From Hydractinia symbiolongicarpus (Eukaryota > Cnidaria > Hydrozoa > Anthoathecata > Hydractiniidae): 64,000 nt of DNA. Positions 47,288 through 59,469 of this stretch are shown one piece after another (the first letter of the stretch is position 1; every line of letters starts with the position of its first letter). The stretch covers positions 6,510,001-6,574,000 of the forward strand of contig NC_079878.1 in NCBI RefSeq assembly GCF_029227915.1. The letters are read 5' to 3'. The translations under genes and the position numbers were made by a program. The notes under the pieces are model-generated. The model did no database searches. It saw only the letters and a list, made by a program, of their open reading frames with translations, and was not told the origin of the DNA.

Positions 47288-50200
47288 CTACTTTGCAGCA
47301 GATCTGATAATGGGTGCCACATCTAAAAATAAGAAGAAAAAAATTTATTAGCAGATTTGCAAAGCAAGAAACAATGGCTTAGGCAAGGATTATTGAATAG
47401 ATACTTTAACAGCAAAAAATTCATCAATATTACCCGTGAAAGTGATTTTTTTGGGTGGTAATGGAATTTTTTTTGCTAGCAATATATTTAACTAATCAAA
47501 TTTATCATCAACAAACTTTTACCAATCAGGTCGACAAATTAATGGTACACATTTAGTGTTTAAAATTATCTCCACTTACTATCAAATGTAATTTTTTCGC
47601 TTATGTTTTTAGACTTAATGTGTTCTTCTTGATTTGATAAAAATATATTTTCATCTTCTATCTTCCAGTCGTTATCATTGCAGTATGATTTAAGATCCTC
47701 TTCTAAATAAACACAGAAAAATATTACCATTAAAGAGATTGAACTTTAAGCATGTGGAGCACACTCAGATCACAAATTAAAACCATCTTCAATACTTTCT
47801 GAGTTTCTGGTTTATATTATGTCAAGCTTCTAGTATATATCAAGTTCTTATGTAATAAGAAAACGTTTTAGAACAAGATAAATACCTGTGATGTCACCTC
47901 CAAGAATTTCTAGTAGAAGACTTTTACTGATGCTTTGGTATGTGATGGACAAGACTGACGCAATAACTAAACATGAGTTTTTTGTTACGGCTACTGAAAA
48001 CACTCACAAGAATGAAAAGGCAATGTTACATACACTTTTTTATGGATTCTTTAAAGCCTTTTATTCCTTCAATTAGCTCTTGGCATTCCTTTTGTTTTAA
48101 TTCTTGCTAAAAAAGGAAAAATTATTTTATTAAAATTTTAATTCATTTAAATTAGTTATTATGTCAAAATTCTGACTATAATTTGTAAAAATGTGCCATC
48201 TTCAAAAAATATAGATATAAACTTAGGTTGTGGTTAATAGTGTAGTAATAAACAAATGTGTTCCCAAAAAAATTCCTGATTCGAAACTTTTTGCTGACAC
48301 AATTTTTGTCAATTGGATGTAATTTGCTTCTTCTTTGCTTATGTATGAGAGTATGTCATTGCAAAACAAACTATATATTACTAACATAAAATACAAGTTT
48401 GTCAAAGTAAAATAAAAGTTTGCTGAAGTGAAGTTGGCAAATGGCATTTCATGTCAGCAATTTTTTGCTAATGACAAGTAAATTTTTAATGCTTAATGAA
48501 ATAATCAATTATTAGTCAAAGCCCTTTTGCTTTCTTTTACTTGTTTTGTCAGCCTAAATTTTGTAATGCACATAACACAACCTATTTTTTTCTGAGAGTG
48601 TTTTAATAAAACTGTAAAAATTATTGTTAACAATGATTAAAAACTTTTTCATGCAGGGCTAAATTAAGCTTCACAGGATCACCTTCTGATGATATATAGC
48701 AGACCATGTTTAATTTTTCAGGCAAATAATTACTTATTTGAATCATGACCACACTATTAAGTTTTTTGTAGGTTTAAATAAGCTAAGCTTATCACAGTTT
48801 TAACGACATAAGAATGTTTACATACAGTTTTGAAGCTAACATTCACATACCCAGAATTGTTGGAATTCGCAGGTCTCTAGTAAATTTGACAACGAAATCA
48901 CTTTGTTTACACTTTCGAACGATTGCTAGGGAATAAAATGTCAAGGAAACATCTGCAAACAAACAAACAAAATATGCACTTACTCTATCTGTGTGTTGCG
49001 TATATTCTGTCTGGATTGCACTGACTTAACACAAAGCAATGCATCTTAGTGAAAAACAAAGTTAGTAAACATAGTGAGCTAGTCTTAGTGGAAACAAACG
49101 GAACAAAAAATACAATGATAAAAATAAATCATAAATATTAAAAAATATGTGCAAACCATAGCAAAAATTTGATATTGCAAAAAATACTTTATTTGAGTGA
49201 AATTAAAATTTCATATAGTGATATGAAATTTTACTTTATTAAATCTCCATGAAAAGATACATGTTGCTCTATGATAAGACATTTACAAAGAATGAAATCT
49301 GTATTTGGTAGGTTCATCAAAGCTTTTAATAATATTTGACATGTAACTGTTTCTTTGAACATGCTGGGGTTAAATTGATATCTGTAATAAAAAGGGAAGT
49401 ACACAAATGATTAATTGTGTAATTTCATGACCTTAATTACTTCAGGAAAGTAGAAATATTTCCTCAACTATGTTGTTTAGACCTGACACTAGATGGCAGT
49501 GAATTAAAAACAATTTAGGCTGGAGGTAAATGTTGTAAAATCAACATTGTACAATTGTTTCTTATTTAAAGAATTCTCAGTAGTTATTTCAATGGTTCCC
49601 TGTAATTTTGCAACTAATTTTTTGAGAAATTAGGAGGATAGTTGTTTTGTTAGAAGACTTTTTCAAATAGCAATGTATAATATAAATATTTTGAACCTAT
49701 ATTCCACACAAAAAAATACATTATAAAAATTTGTTTGACAAATGAATGTTTTCTAAAAATCTTATCGGATTTTTATGAAATTTAAAATTATATTTCGGGG
49801 GGTTTTTTGATGCTGTTTTGTTTTAGTTGTTGCATGTTAAGAATACTGAAAGAGAAGATAAGCATGATTTTTTAAATCACAATATCTTCTTTAAATAACT
49901 TAAAACATGTAAGAAGTATGAATGCTTGGAGAGAGAGAACTGGACATTTTCTATAGGTCGGTCCACTAAAATTAAAAATATTTAGATATTAGGTAGGTAT
50001 AGAAAATTTGGCCCTCTTGTTCAAGTTTGAAGTTCTATTTACAAAAGTGTTGATTTTTTGTTGACTTTTTATCCTATTATCCTAACGAGAAAAGATGTAT
50101 AATGGTATAATGGCTATTTTACTTATATTATTAAGCTTGATTGTAAATCACCTTTTCTACCCAGAAGTATTTTGTTTTGCAAAAGGAAAACTTTAAGTAT

Positions 50201-53200
50201 AGGCACTACTTCACGAAAAAAAGAACACAGAGAAAAATATTTTTACATATTCAAACATTAGTAATTTATTTTTGTAAAATGTTAGAGCATTAAATTTAAC
50301 AAAATTCTGTTGCACATGGACTAACAAATTAACCATGTTTTCAAGGTGTCATTTGCCAGAAAATTTTCACCTACAAACTCAAATTTAGACCTTTAAATTC
50401 AGTCAAGTTTACAAAGGAGCAAATAGCATCTGTGGTAATCTTGCTAATGTTAACAAAGAATATTTGTTATGATGCTTACAATTTTAAAACTGCGAGGTTT
50501 GCATCTAAGTTGTATGTTTGTTCGAAGGCCTAAAAGAAAAAAAAACCTAAAATAAATTTTTAGTCACTTCACTTTTTATAATGACAATGATTAATATCGA
50601 TAAAATATGTATTAAGATCAAGTTATTTTATTGGATGTAATGCTTATATTTCTTTATTTACAAAAAGTTTCAATAAAATTTAAAAAATAATATGTAAATA
50701 GTTGATATTATTGTAAGAAGAAATAAATTCACCTGCATCTGAACATAATGTTCCAATGTTTGTAAGTTATCAGGATTGTACCTAAAGTGAATTAAAAATT
50801 TTTACTCTCAATCTTGAGGATGCAATAAACATTGAAGCATATAAACCATCACTTCAGTTATCTCATCACAATTTTTTAGTATAGTTTTATTCCAAATTTT
50901 AAAATGTAGTTTAGGTATTGTAAAACATTGATTCAAAATTTTGTCACCTAGTGATAAATAGAATAGAAAAAGAGGATATGATATATATGGAGCAATCACC
51001 AATCACACATTTTAAAGACAGTGCAACAAACTAGCTGGAGACTAAATCATTACGAATAATTTATACTATTCTTGTTTCACTGTACACATCTTAATAGCAA
51101 TAGTTTGCATACACTTGAATATGTGTCCCACCACAACAATCAACAATTATGACATTGGGATTCTTACATATGCAGCATCAACAATTTATCATTAGTAGTA
51201 AAAGCTTAACTTTGTCTTTTTCTTTACTGTGTCAATGTTTCTTCAATTTCAGCTGTAAACAAACTTTCAAAATAACTATTACTGAATAATTTCATCAATT
51301 TGTCAGAGAAAGTTTGACTTGAATTTCATAGCAAAACTTGTTTAATGTGTGTCAGAAAATAATTATTATTAGAATAAGGCATTTCAATAAAAAGAAAAAC
51401 AGGTGACTGGTGGTTCACACACTATATTCAGTCCAAAAACGACGTTTTTGTTTTTGGTAGTTTTGGTAGTAACAAAAAAGACAAAAAATCATGACAATTT
51501 AGAACTTTAAAAAAATTCAAATTTTTAGATGTATAATTTCTTGTTTTTCGGATCGGTTGTGAACAAAATGTCAAAATGTGGGTAAGTGTAAGGTGAGTCT
51601 TATTGATATATGGTACAAATTGATGGCAATCTATCCATGATGTTATACACTCAGATTTTTTCCCAGGATGTTCTGATGGGCAAAACTAAATTCGTTTTTC
51701 AGTACAATAAAACAATCAAGGGATTTTCTATGCTTATTATATGCTGATACAGACATCAATTCAACATATCATAGACATAAAAGAGACTGAAAAAGATTTC
51801 AGGTGCCACTGAAAATTGATTAGCAGAAAACAAAATGAAGTAACAGAAGGTTGTGATTGGACAGATCTAGAAAGATTACCATTGTATTGAAAACAAAGAA
51901 AAATTTGTATCAAGATTGGGTTTGAGTTTCAATATGACACTTTCTATTTTTTCTGGGTTTTTTTTAACTCTGGTCTTTAATACCAAGAGAGGCTCTATTG
52001 AAGGATGTAAAAATAACATATTTTCAATGGTGGTCCAGTTTCATAACGACAATAGAACCTTGGAAGAAACATAATGCTCTTTTTATTACCTTATTACCAT
52101 AATTTAGTGCTGATTTAAATATGTGCTTAGCTTCACTTTAATTATGTGAAGTTAAGCTAATTTTTAAATCTCCTATTTGAGTTATAGAAATCTATGAATG
52201 CAAATATGTGTGAATTAAACCTAAATGAAATGACAACTCACAGTACACACTACTTCAATCGAAGTGACCTTTGTTTAATCTAATAACAAATCATCTTTGC
52301 ATTAACAGACAGTCCTATGCTCATAGTACTTTCTGCATTGTTATATTGACTTTTTGTACTTTGTACATGTTTTAAATGCAACTATAATGCAAGATCACTA
52401 TGAAGTAGTGACAAGATCAAACAGCTGCTTGAGAAAAACAACAAAGATTTGCAATTCTTGTTGATTGGCAAAATTTGAGGAGTTCTAAATGCTAACATTT
52501 AAGAAACTGCCACTGTTGACATTTGCACTGTAAAGAGTGCACATGTTTTCAGGGTGAGTTAGGGGTTTTGAAAAATTCAAATGCAAAAGCCTGCAACTAG
52601 GTAAAAAATTTGAACTTTGTAACAAAACATTTTTTTATAAAAAAAGGCAACTGTATGTGGAAACCAGTTTTTACTTCTTCTTTTTGTTGAACAATCAAAA
52701 TAAAGCAATATATCTCTAAAAGGAGATTTCTACGCACAATTAAACTTTCCTTTAAAAAATGTGTCAAAATTTAAACAATTAATGTACGTGATTTGATTTG
52801 CTAAAGGCGGCAACTCGTTGTTACCTTAATAATGATCTAATCAAAAGTCAACGCATTGGAACAAAGGCCCTCGAAATTTAAATTAACACATTACATTACA
52901 TTTGAAAACATTCAAAAAAAGAACACTTTCGATCGATTGCGACATCAATCGAAATTACGCAACAGCTTTTTCGAAATAAGATGCATTGAGTATATTTCAT
53001 TTCTTTCTTTGTGGAAATGATGAATATGTTCATCATTTATGTATATTGAATATTTAATTATTTTTAATTTATTTATTTTATTATTATGTTTTACTATACC
53101 GGTTCAGTAATTTTTTCATGCAGGGTTAAAGAATGTGGCTCAGGGGCAACTTAAAATCGGAGGGTCAGGAAATAGAGCATGACGAAATGCGTTGTGATTC

Positions 53201-53913
53201 GAGTTGTTGTTGGAAATTCTCAGTGATGGTGTGGTGATGTGCGAAGCATGTCAGAGGGGTTTATTAAGATATTCTTTAAGTCTTTAATTCATATTTTCAT
53301 TCTCTGGAGGAAAACTGAAGACAATAATGAATTTTCTTTAAATAATGAAATTTTCCATGCAGTGGTAAATACACATGCGGGCGGCCAATGGTAAACTGAG
53401 GTACGACTTCCTTTGGCCTAATAATAAAAATTTCTTTGTTCAATGTATGTAATGTTTTTAGGCTTTTTTGAGAAATTAAAGTTTTTAATGCTTTAATTGC
53501 TTAAGTGTTCTTTTGAATTAATAAAATTTAAGTCAAGTGGAGTTTTTTTTTTACTGTTATAGACAGTTCTAAAAAGCGCTTGGGTTATGGTGCGTTTTTA
53601 AGTGCATATGAAATGAGATTTTGTTGCATAAAACCAACTTGTTGTCATATAGAAAATACCTGTGTAGAAAGGGAATTTTCCCTCTGTAGACACTGCGACA
53701 AGAATTGACATTAGAATTTAATGAACAAAGTAGAATCCTTTTAGCAGTCTTTTTGGTAGTCTGCTTTTTGATTATTCCTTAAAATATATAAAAATTGACT
53801 TCGTTTGCTGAATGGTGAATCAGTAAATGTATAAAATGTGCATTTAAAAGAACGAACCTATCAATGCCTTTTAGCAACGCAGCAACACTTTCTTCTTTCA
53901 TTGAGTCGGCCAT
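47288..53913 (-). CDS. EIF3K: Eukaryotic translation initiation factor 3 subunit K
   Basis: Small PCI-fold subunit at the edge of the eIF3 complex, which acts in translation initiation in the cytoplasm. Inferred exons (high-low): 53913-53858, 50781-50733, 50529-50480, 49381-49261, 48925-48851, 48106-48034, 47966-47886, 47702-47580, 47322-47288. The sum of 663 nt gives 220 residues (human 218) and every junction keeps phase. Signatures: [84 protein letters not shown] and [19 protein letters not shown]. The first intron is about 3.1 kb with nothing recognised in it. It is head to head with the acylphosphatase gene. Confidence 0.95.
50782..53857. other. EIF3K intron 1, no nested gene seen
   Basis: AT-rich sequence with only very short open frames on both strands. 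No repeat family shared with the rest of the window was recognised. Confidence 0.4.
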
Positions 53914-54250
53914 GTTTTTTGTTCGAAGGAAAGAATCGTGTGTAGGCATATTTCAATTCATGGATTTTAGATTGTTGAGCACCGTGCTGGTTCTTCATAC
54001 TATAATTAAGTTTCTCCTGTAGCAGCATAACGTTTTAAAATCTAAAAAACTCAAAATTTGCCTTTTTATTAATTGAATTAATTAAAAATGACAGAAAACA
54101 CGTGATTTAGACTGCATACGTTCAGACATATTACAATAACAACGCATCATGTATTGCAATAATTGAAAAAGGTTTCTAGCAAGTTGTTAATGAAATAGTT
54201 TAGTGTAAAGTTCTACTTAAACTAGTACCAAATCAAAACAAATAACAAAC
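53914..54250. promoter_or_regulatory. Shared divergent promoter region of EIF3K and acylphosphatase
   Basis: Only 337 bp separate the two start codons on opposite strands, so both promoters and 5' UTRs must lie here, or upstream introns exist. No TATA box is obvious. A bidirectional housekeeping promoter is an inference from spacing. Confidence 0.55.
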
Positions 54251-54951
54251 ATGGCGGGAAAGCTGATATCTGTAGCTTTCGAAGTGTTCGGCAGGGTTCA
54301 AGGTATTTCATTTTTAGTTTTACGTTTTTCGGTCTCCTTATCTAATATATTTTCATGTATCTAGCTTATTGCAATAATTGATCTTTTTTTTAGGTGTTTG
54401 GTTTCGTAAAGTAAGTCCAACATCACATCTACTGGTCTAATTTATACTTTATAGCAAATTGAAAATAACCAATTGTCAATTGATACTGAACATATACGGT
54501 TATTTCTATATCGAAAATATACTTTTAGTAGTTTGGTCTAGTCACGGTAGGCATACTTATTAAAAAAACAAGATGATTGTGATATGTGTTAAAATAAAGA
54601 ACTTACTTTATAATGTACTTGGAGTTATATATAGCTATATATGTGTGTGTTTTAGTACACAAAGAATGCTGCTCAAGCGTTAAAGCTTGTTGGATGGGTA
54701 ATGAATACAAAACATAGTACAGTGGTAGGATGCATACAGGGAGAAAAGAAAAATGTTACTAAAATGTGAGCGTTTCATTTATAAATTAATAGCTATACTT
54801 TTTTATACTGATATTGAGTGAGTTATTTAATTATAGGAAAGAATGGCTACAGCACCAAGGAAGTCCAAAATCGAAAATTGAGAAATGTGAATTCAGAGAT
54901 GAAAAAAATATCGATTCTTTGCAATTTACTAATTTTGAAGTGAGGAGGTGA
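54251..54951 (+). CDS. Acylphosphatase
   Basis: Small cytosolic enzyme that hydrolyses acyl phosphates (ACYP1/ACYP2 family). Exons 54,251-54,302, 54,394-54,410, 54,656-54,765 and 54,837-54,951 total 294 nt, encoding 97 residues, the normal family length. The phosphate-binding loop FGRVQGVWFRKYT contains the catalytic Arg (residue 22), and GWVMNT holds the catalytic Asn (residue 40). GSPKSKIEKCEF matches the conserved C-terminal region. The second exon is only 17 nt and encodes the heart of the active-site loop. The start ATGG is in good context. The sequence does not tell apart the common (muscle) and erythrocyte isoforms. Confidence 0.96.
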
Positions 54952-56114
54952 AAACAACCTAAGGGATAACTTTCCTATTACAATGGTTGGTTGTTATGGT
55001 TGTTGACATTGTCATTTTTCTTTGTATACATTTTATATTTATTATATTTTAAATGGATACATGTGTTATTTTATATAAACAATTTTATAAACACAAGTTT
55101 CAAATTTTGCACAAAATAAGTACAACCAGATGCCCAAATCACTGTTTTTAAAAACTAGGATTTGCCTTGGTCTGATTTTTTTTATAGAAAGTGAATTATC
55201 CAGGGTGCAAGATATCCTGAAAAAACAAATCAGGTTAAAAAAATATGAACAACTAGTCTTATGTGGGAAACTAGGGGTCACCTGGGACCAAATTGAGTAA
55301 CTTCTCTAAAGCTGGGTCAACTCACCCGCTTCGGAACATACGAATTGATAACGGCATTAAAAAACCTTTAAACCCTAATTTCTAAAGCACATGTTTCGTC
55401 GAAAGCACATTTGTCTATTATACATCATTTGATCAGCATTTCGAGCTCTGCACAATAGAAACAACGAGTACGTAAATTTCTGGAAAATATTTCAGTGTAT
55501 TAACCTTGTTCTTCTGCCTTAGTGGATTTTTCCGACTAGTTGCTATTTATACTGATAGAAAGTTTCGTGGAAATTTCCTTTGTACGGGAGGGAATTACAC
55601 GAAGTTGGTTTTCATATATTCTGGTATGCAAAATTCCACCAGGCCACTTAGGCTGAAAACCGTATGAATTCATAACAATCCAAAGAAAACAAAATTTTAC
55701 GAGATTTTCGTTGAATTTTTTTAAGTTAAGTTGCAACTTAATTAAGTTGTTTCCCTCGCATTTATTCTTTATACTACTATTTTTCACTCAGAGAAAATAT
55801 CTGGAAAAAATTCCCCTGGAAATTTTTTTTAGCAGTTCAAAATTAAATGCAGTTCAAGACGCAGAATAATGCAAATCTCAACAATCTTTAAATATTTTCA
55901 AGAATTTTTGATAGCTCCCGAATAAAACACTAAAATTAATTAATTTCCTAGTTTTCTGTTCTAAAACATTTACAACGGATTACGTCACCTGACTGTTTTG
56001 TATCTTACATACAAACAATGTCAACTTTCCTTCATTTTCGGAAGTAATCTTATTGCAGTAAACCCCATATTTTCATCAACTGGTGATAAACTCTTTAAGC
56101 ATAAACCGCAGATG
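54952..56114. other. 3' flanks of acylphosphatase and the claudin-like gene
   Basis: Convergent 3' ends meet here. A minus-strand AATAAA at 55,761-55,766 could serve the claudin-like gene. No clear AATAAA was seen for acylphosphatase. No other gene is recognised. Confidence 0.4.
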
Positions 56115-59100
56115 TTATCGAATATGGTAACCAGTGTTATCGTAACTTGGATGGCGCTCGTTACGAGATTTAGGACGATAAGCGTATTGTTGTTGTATTT
56201 TCTGATTTCGTTCTTCCTGCTGCCTCTGTTGCCGATCATATGCTTGTTGTCTCTGGGCTTCCCTCTCTTGATTTCGATAATTATTATAACCCAAGTACTG
56301 TTCCCGTGAAGAAGGCTCGTTTCCTTGGTAACCTTTATTTTCGTAATTCGGCCTTGTTTCAGTCATATTGTATTCTCTGTTAACATAATTTGTTGAGTTG
56401 TTGTGACTGTACACGACATGTCCTTGGTTACTAAAATCTGGTCTCGGCTTTATACAGATAAGAATAAAAGCCAATATGGCGCCAAAAAGCTGTGCAACAG
56501 CTCCTACCCAACCAATAATAGGAGACCAGCCATGTTTGTATTGGGCTAATTCTCGTCGATCAAACAAACTTTCCGAATAACCAAGACCACCGAAAGCGAT
56601 ACAAACTAAATAAAAAATACTTATTTAAGATGCAGAAGAAACTGTTGATGTGTGATTTGAGATGATTTTGTACGAGTCACATTCCATCCAATTCGATTAA
56701 TACCGACACAAACTTGATTTTATTGTTTTTTTAAATGATCGAACAGTTTATTTTAATATTACAAGCGTTAGATAATGAAAATTCGAAACCTGAAAAAGCT
56801 AATAGAAGGGGATGGGGTTGGTATAAACGGATGTTTGAAAGATTCTTAGAGATAGCTTTGGAAATTTAAGTCGACCACTTCAAGAATTAATAGGTAAGGG
56901 TTAGGAAAAAAATTGAAAATTCTTTAGCAGAAGGGGAGGGGGGCTATTAGGCATCCGAGAGTATTTAGTCTGCAAAAACACTTCCTAACTCATCCCAGGA
57001 TTTTTTAGGTTTTATATATCTTGATTTATATATTGAGATCAAATCGATATGAAAAAAACGTGAGGCCTGAGAACAAGGTTGGGGAATACTTTGAGTCAGA
57101 TTAAATATTGATAATATAAATTAAGATAGATCAGAAGTAAGATCATCTAAGAATGTCTTTATACCTCCAATTGATGTGAGAATGCCAGTTAATATCGCAC
57201 CAATTCTCCATGAATTTGATCCATTTGAGCAAAACATGGTATATGATGGTATCAATCCAAATAATGAAAACCCAACGGATAAAATCAACGACAACAATAT
57301 CGTGTCGTACACTAAAAAAGAATGTTAAAATTATTTTTAGTATGTCTGTTTAACTGAAATTATTATATACATTGGTTTGTCCATAAAGTTTCAACTCAAT
57401 CTCTCAGGTCAAAATCTTATTGTTGACTTGTACTACTTTAAGGGAAGAAATCTTCACGGGAAGAAGCTTTTCAGATATTAAAATCAGCGTTACATTTTAA
57501 TTAAGTCCTTTCCAAAATTCAAAATTTTTATATGCTATGCGGCAATAAACTTTTGCGGTTTTAATTTCAACAACAAAATTGTCAGACAATGTTTACATTA
57601 AAACTTTGTGACATGTGTTGTATCCACAAAGGAAGATACCGAAAATAACTCAAAGAACACGTAAAAATTTCAATTCGTCTGCTAATTTAAATCCCCCAAT
57701 AAGCATTTAGATCGAGTGTTCAATCTTATAGCATCAAAGATACATACAGCTCTTTATCCACTAAGATAATTTCTTTTACGTAGCTTATAAGCTTTGCAAG
57801 AGAACTAATTTATAAAGAACGTATAAAAGATATATTTATGGGTTACTTATTAAATCGTGCAGTCCAGGTTCTTTCTGGTCATTACGTTTTAACTGTCACC
57901 AACGAAAGTGAGAAAGAACATTGGCGAAAAGATTTCTGGCAAACAATTCATGTTTGTTTTTTTTTAAGTAAAGAACAATCTTAAAACAAAACAGTTTTAG
58001 AGCAACGATACTAAAGTAAACTTTCGCGTTTTTAAAAAAGTTAAAAAAATCGACGAATAACGTTTCGCGGTTAACCAAGTTTAGCGTGTTTTATGGAAGA
58101 CTTTCTTCCTTTAAACTAATACACCTCGTTTTTAAGAAGAGGCCATTTAGTATTAAATTGCTATTTGTATCGAAAACATACCATTTTTTAAGTTTCAGAT
58201 CAATTTCTATAAAAAATCAGCGGTATACATAAAATAAAATTAATGGGACAAGAAGTACAAAGAGATTTGTGGTCGCAATCTACACGCGTTAAAAAATGAT
58301 TTCCACGAGGTGGCTAAGGTGATTAGAAAAAATCAAGGCTAATTTTCTCTGTGACAAAACTTTCCGCTAGGAAATTAAGATCTATCGATGTTCCAATAAA
58401 AAAACATTTGGTCACATTAAAAATAACTATGCCAGAGCCCTTGCTGATACAAGGTTTTAGGCTAGCAGAACCTGTGTGTAACATTGTACCAAAGTATAGT
58501 TTTTACGTGCTTTTGTTGTTTGTATTTGAGAAACTTGAGAAAATATTTGAGAAAAATTTTAAAAAATAGAATTAACTCTTCAATTCCCTGTCGTAAAATT
58601 GAGTATTATGTTTCCATTTTTCAGTATTTTGGCCAATCACCATTTCAAAGGTTTGCTTCTCTGACAAGTCCCCCCTCCAGGGCCGGCGAATCCAGGGGGG
58701 CGGGGGACCATTCTCCCCCCCCCCCCACACTTTTTTGCTATGAAAAAATTTTTTTTTGGAGGCTTTAATTATTAAATTGCTTTGCTACAAATTTATTTGT
58801 ACGATTCTGTTAACACTTTTCATCTGCATAAAATTTACTTTATGATTTTAAATGGTTGCATTTTTTTAAAACAGAAATTAAGTATAAATTTTGCATGAAT
58901 TAAGGGTTTTTTTGATTAGTATCCGATAAAAAAAATTCGAAAATTGGAGCACATTTTAGGCTATTTCAGAGACTTTAATTCAAAAAGAATTTTGGCCCGT
59001 CGACCCAACCATGGTGGGGCCTCCTTAGATAATACATACATTTGCCCCCTCCCCCCACTTTCAATTCCGATTCGCCGGCCTGCCCACTGGAGGGAAATCT

Positions 59101-59469
59101 TCCTGTAAAAAAAAAAAAGATTTCTCCTCGCAGAACTGCTGCTTTAAGGTAAAATTAAAAAGATCATTAAAAAGTATTTTTTTAATATTTACCTTTACCA
59201 TCAAATAATCGGAATGATGATCGTTGAACATTTCTGCTATCGGTTTCTCCTTCAAACTTGAGAATGCTATCTCTTTTTGTACAGGTTGTTCCGAATGGTG
59301 TGATGAAACATTCTTTAAGCAAGCCCTGGTAGTACTCAGTGCCTGTTACTGTTGTCTCTTTTAATACAAACCATTTATCACTAACTGCACCAGCAATCAA
59401 CAAACCAATCGAGACTTTTATTACTACACATGTTGCTAACAACAACAATTTTGGTCCTCCAATTCCCAT
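56115..59469 (-). CDS. Claudin/PMP22-like four-pass membrane protein
   Basis: Exons (high-low) 59469-59199, 57311-57165 and 56605-56115 join in phase to encode 302 residues. Membrane segments: about 8-29, about 92-112, a third beginning WRIGAILTGILTSIGVCIAF, and a fourth within WVGAVAQLFGAILAFILICI. The first extracellular loop carries the claudin-superfamily pattern: Trp33, Gly49-Leu50 and the Cys54/Cys63 pair (GLLKEC...TTC). The C-terminal tail of about 110 residues is cytosolic by this topology and rich in Gln, Arg, Tyr and Asn (RQQAYDRQQRQQEERNQ), longer than in most claudins. Which member it is (claudin, EMP/PMP22 or a related septate-junction protein) cannot be decided by eye. Intron 1 contains a small hAT-related element. 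Confidence 0.8.
58673..59094. mobile_element. Small non-autonomous hAT-related element (MITE)
   Basis: A 422-bp element with inverted ends ccctccagggccggcgaatc (left) and, complemented, ccctccag-tgggca-ggccggcgaatc (right). No coding capacity. Its subterminal block, complement of 59,008-59,027, is identical to 44,753-44,772 in the larger hAT element, and similarity continues inward for about 80 bp. It lies in intron 1 of the claudin-like gene. The target duplication was not clear because the flanks are themselves inverted. Confidence 0.7.
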
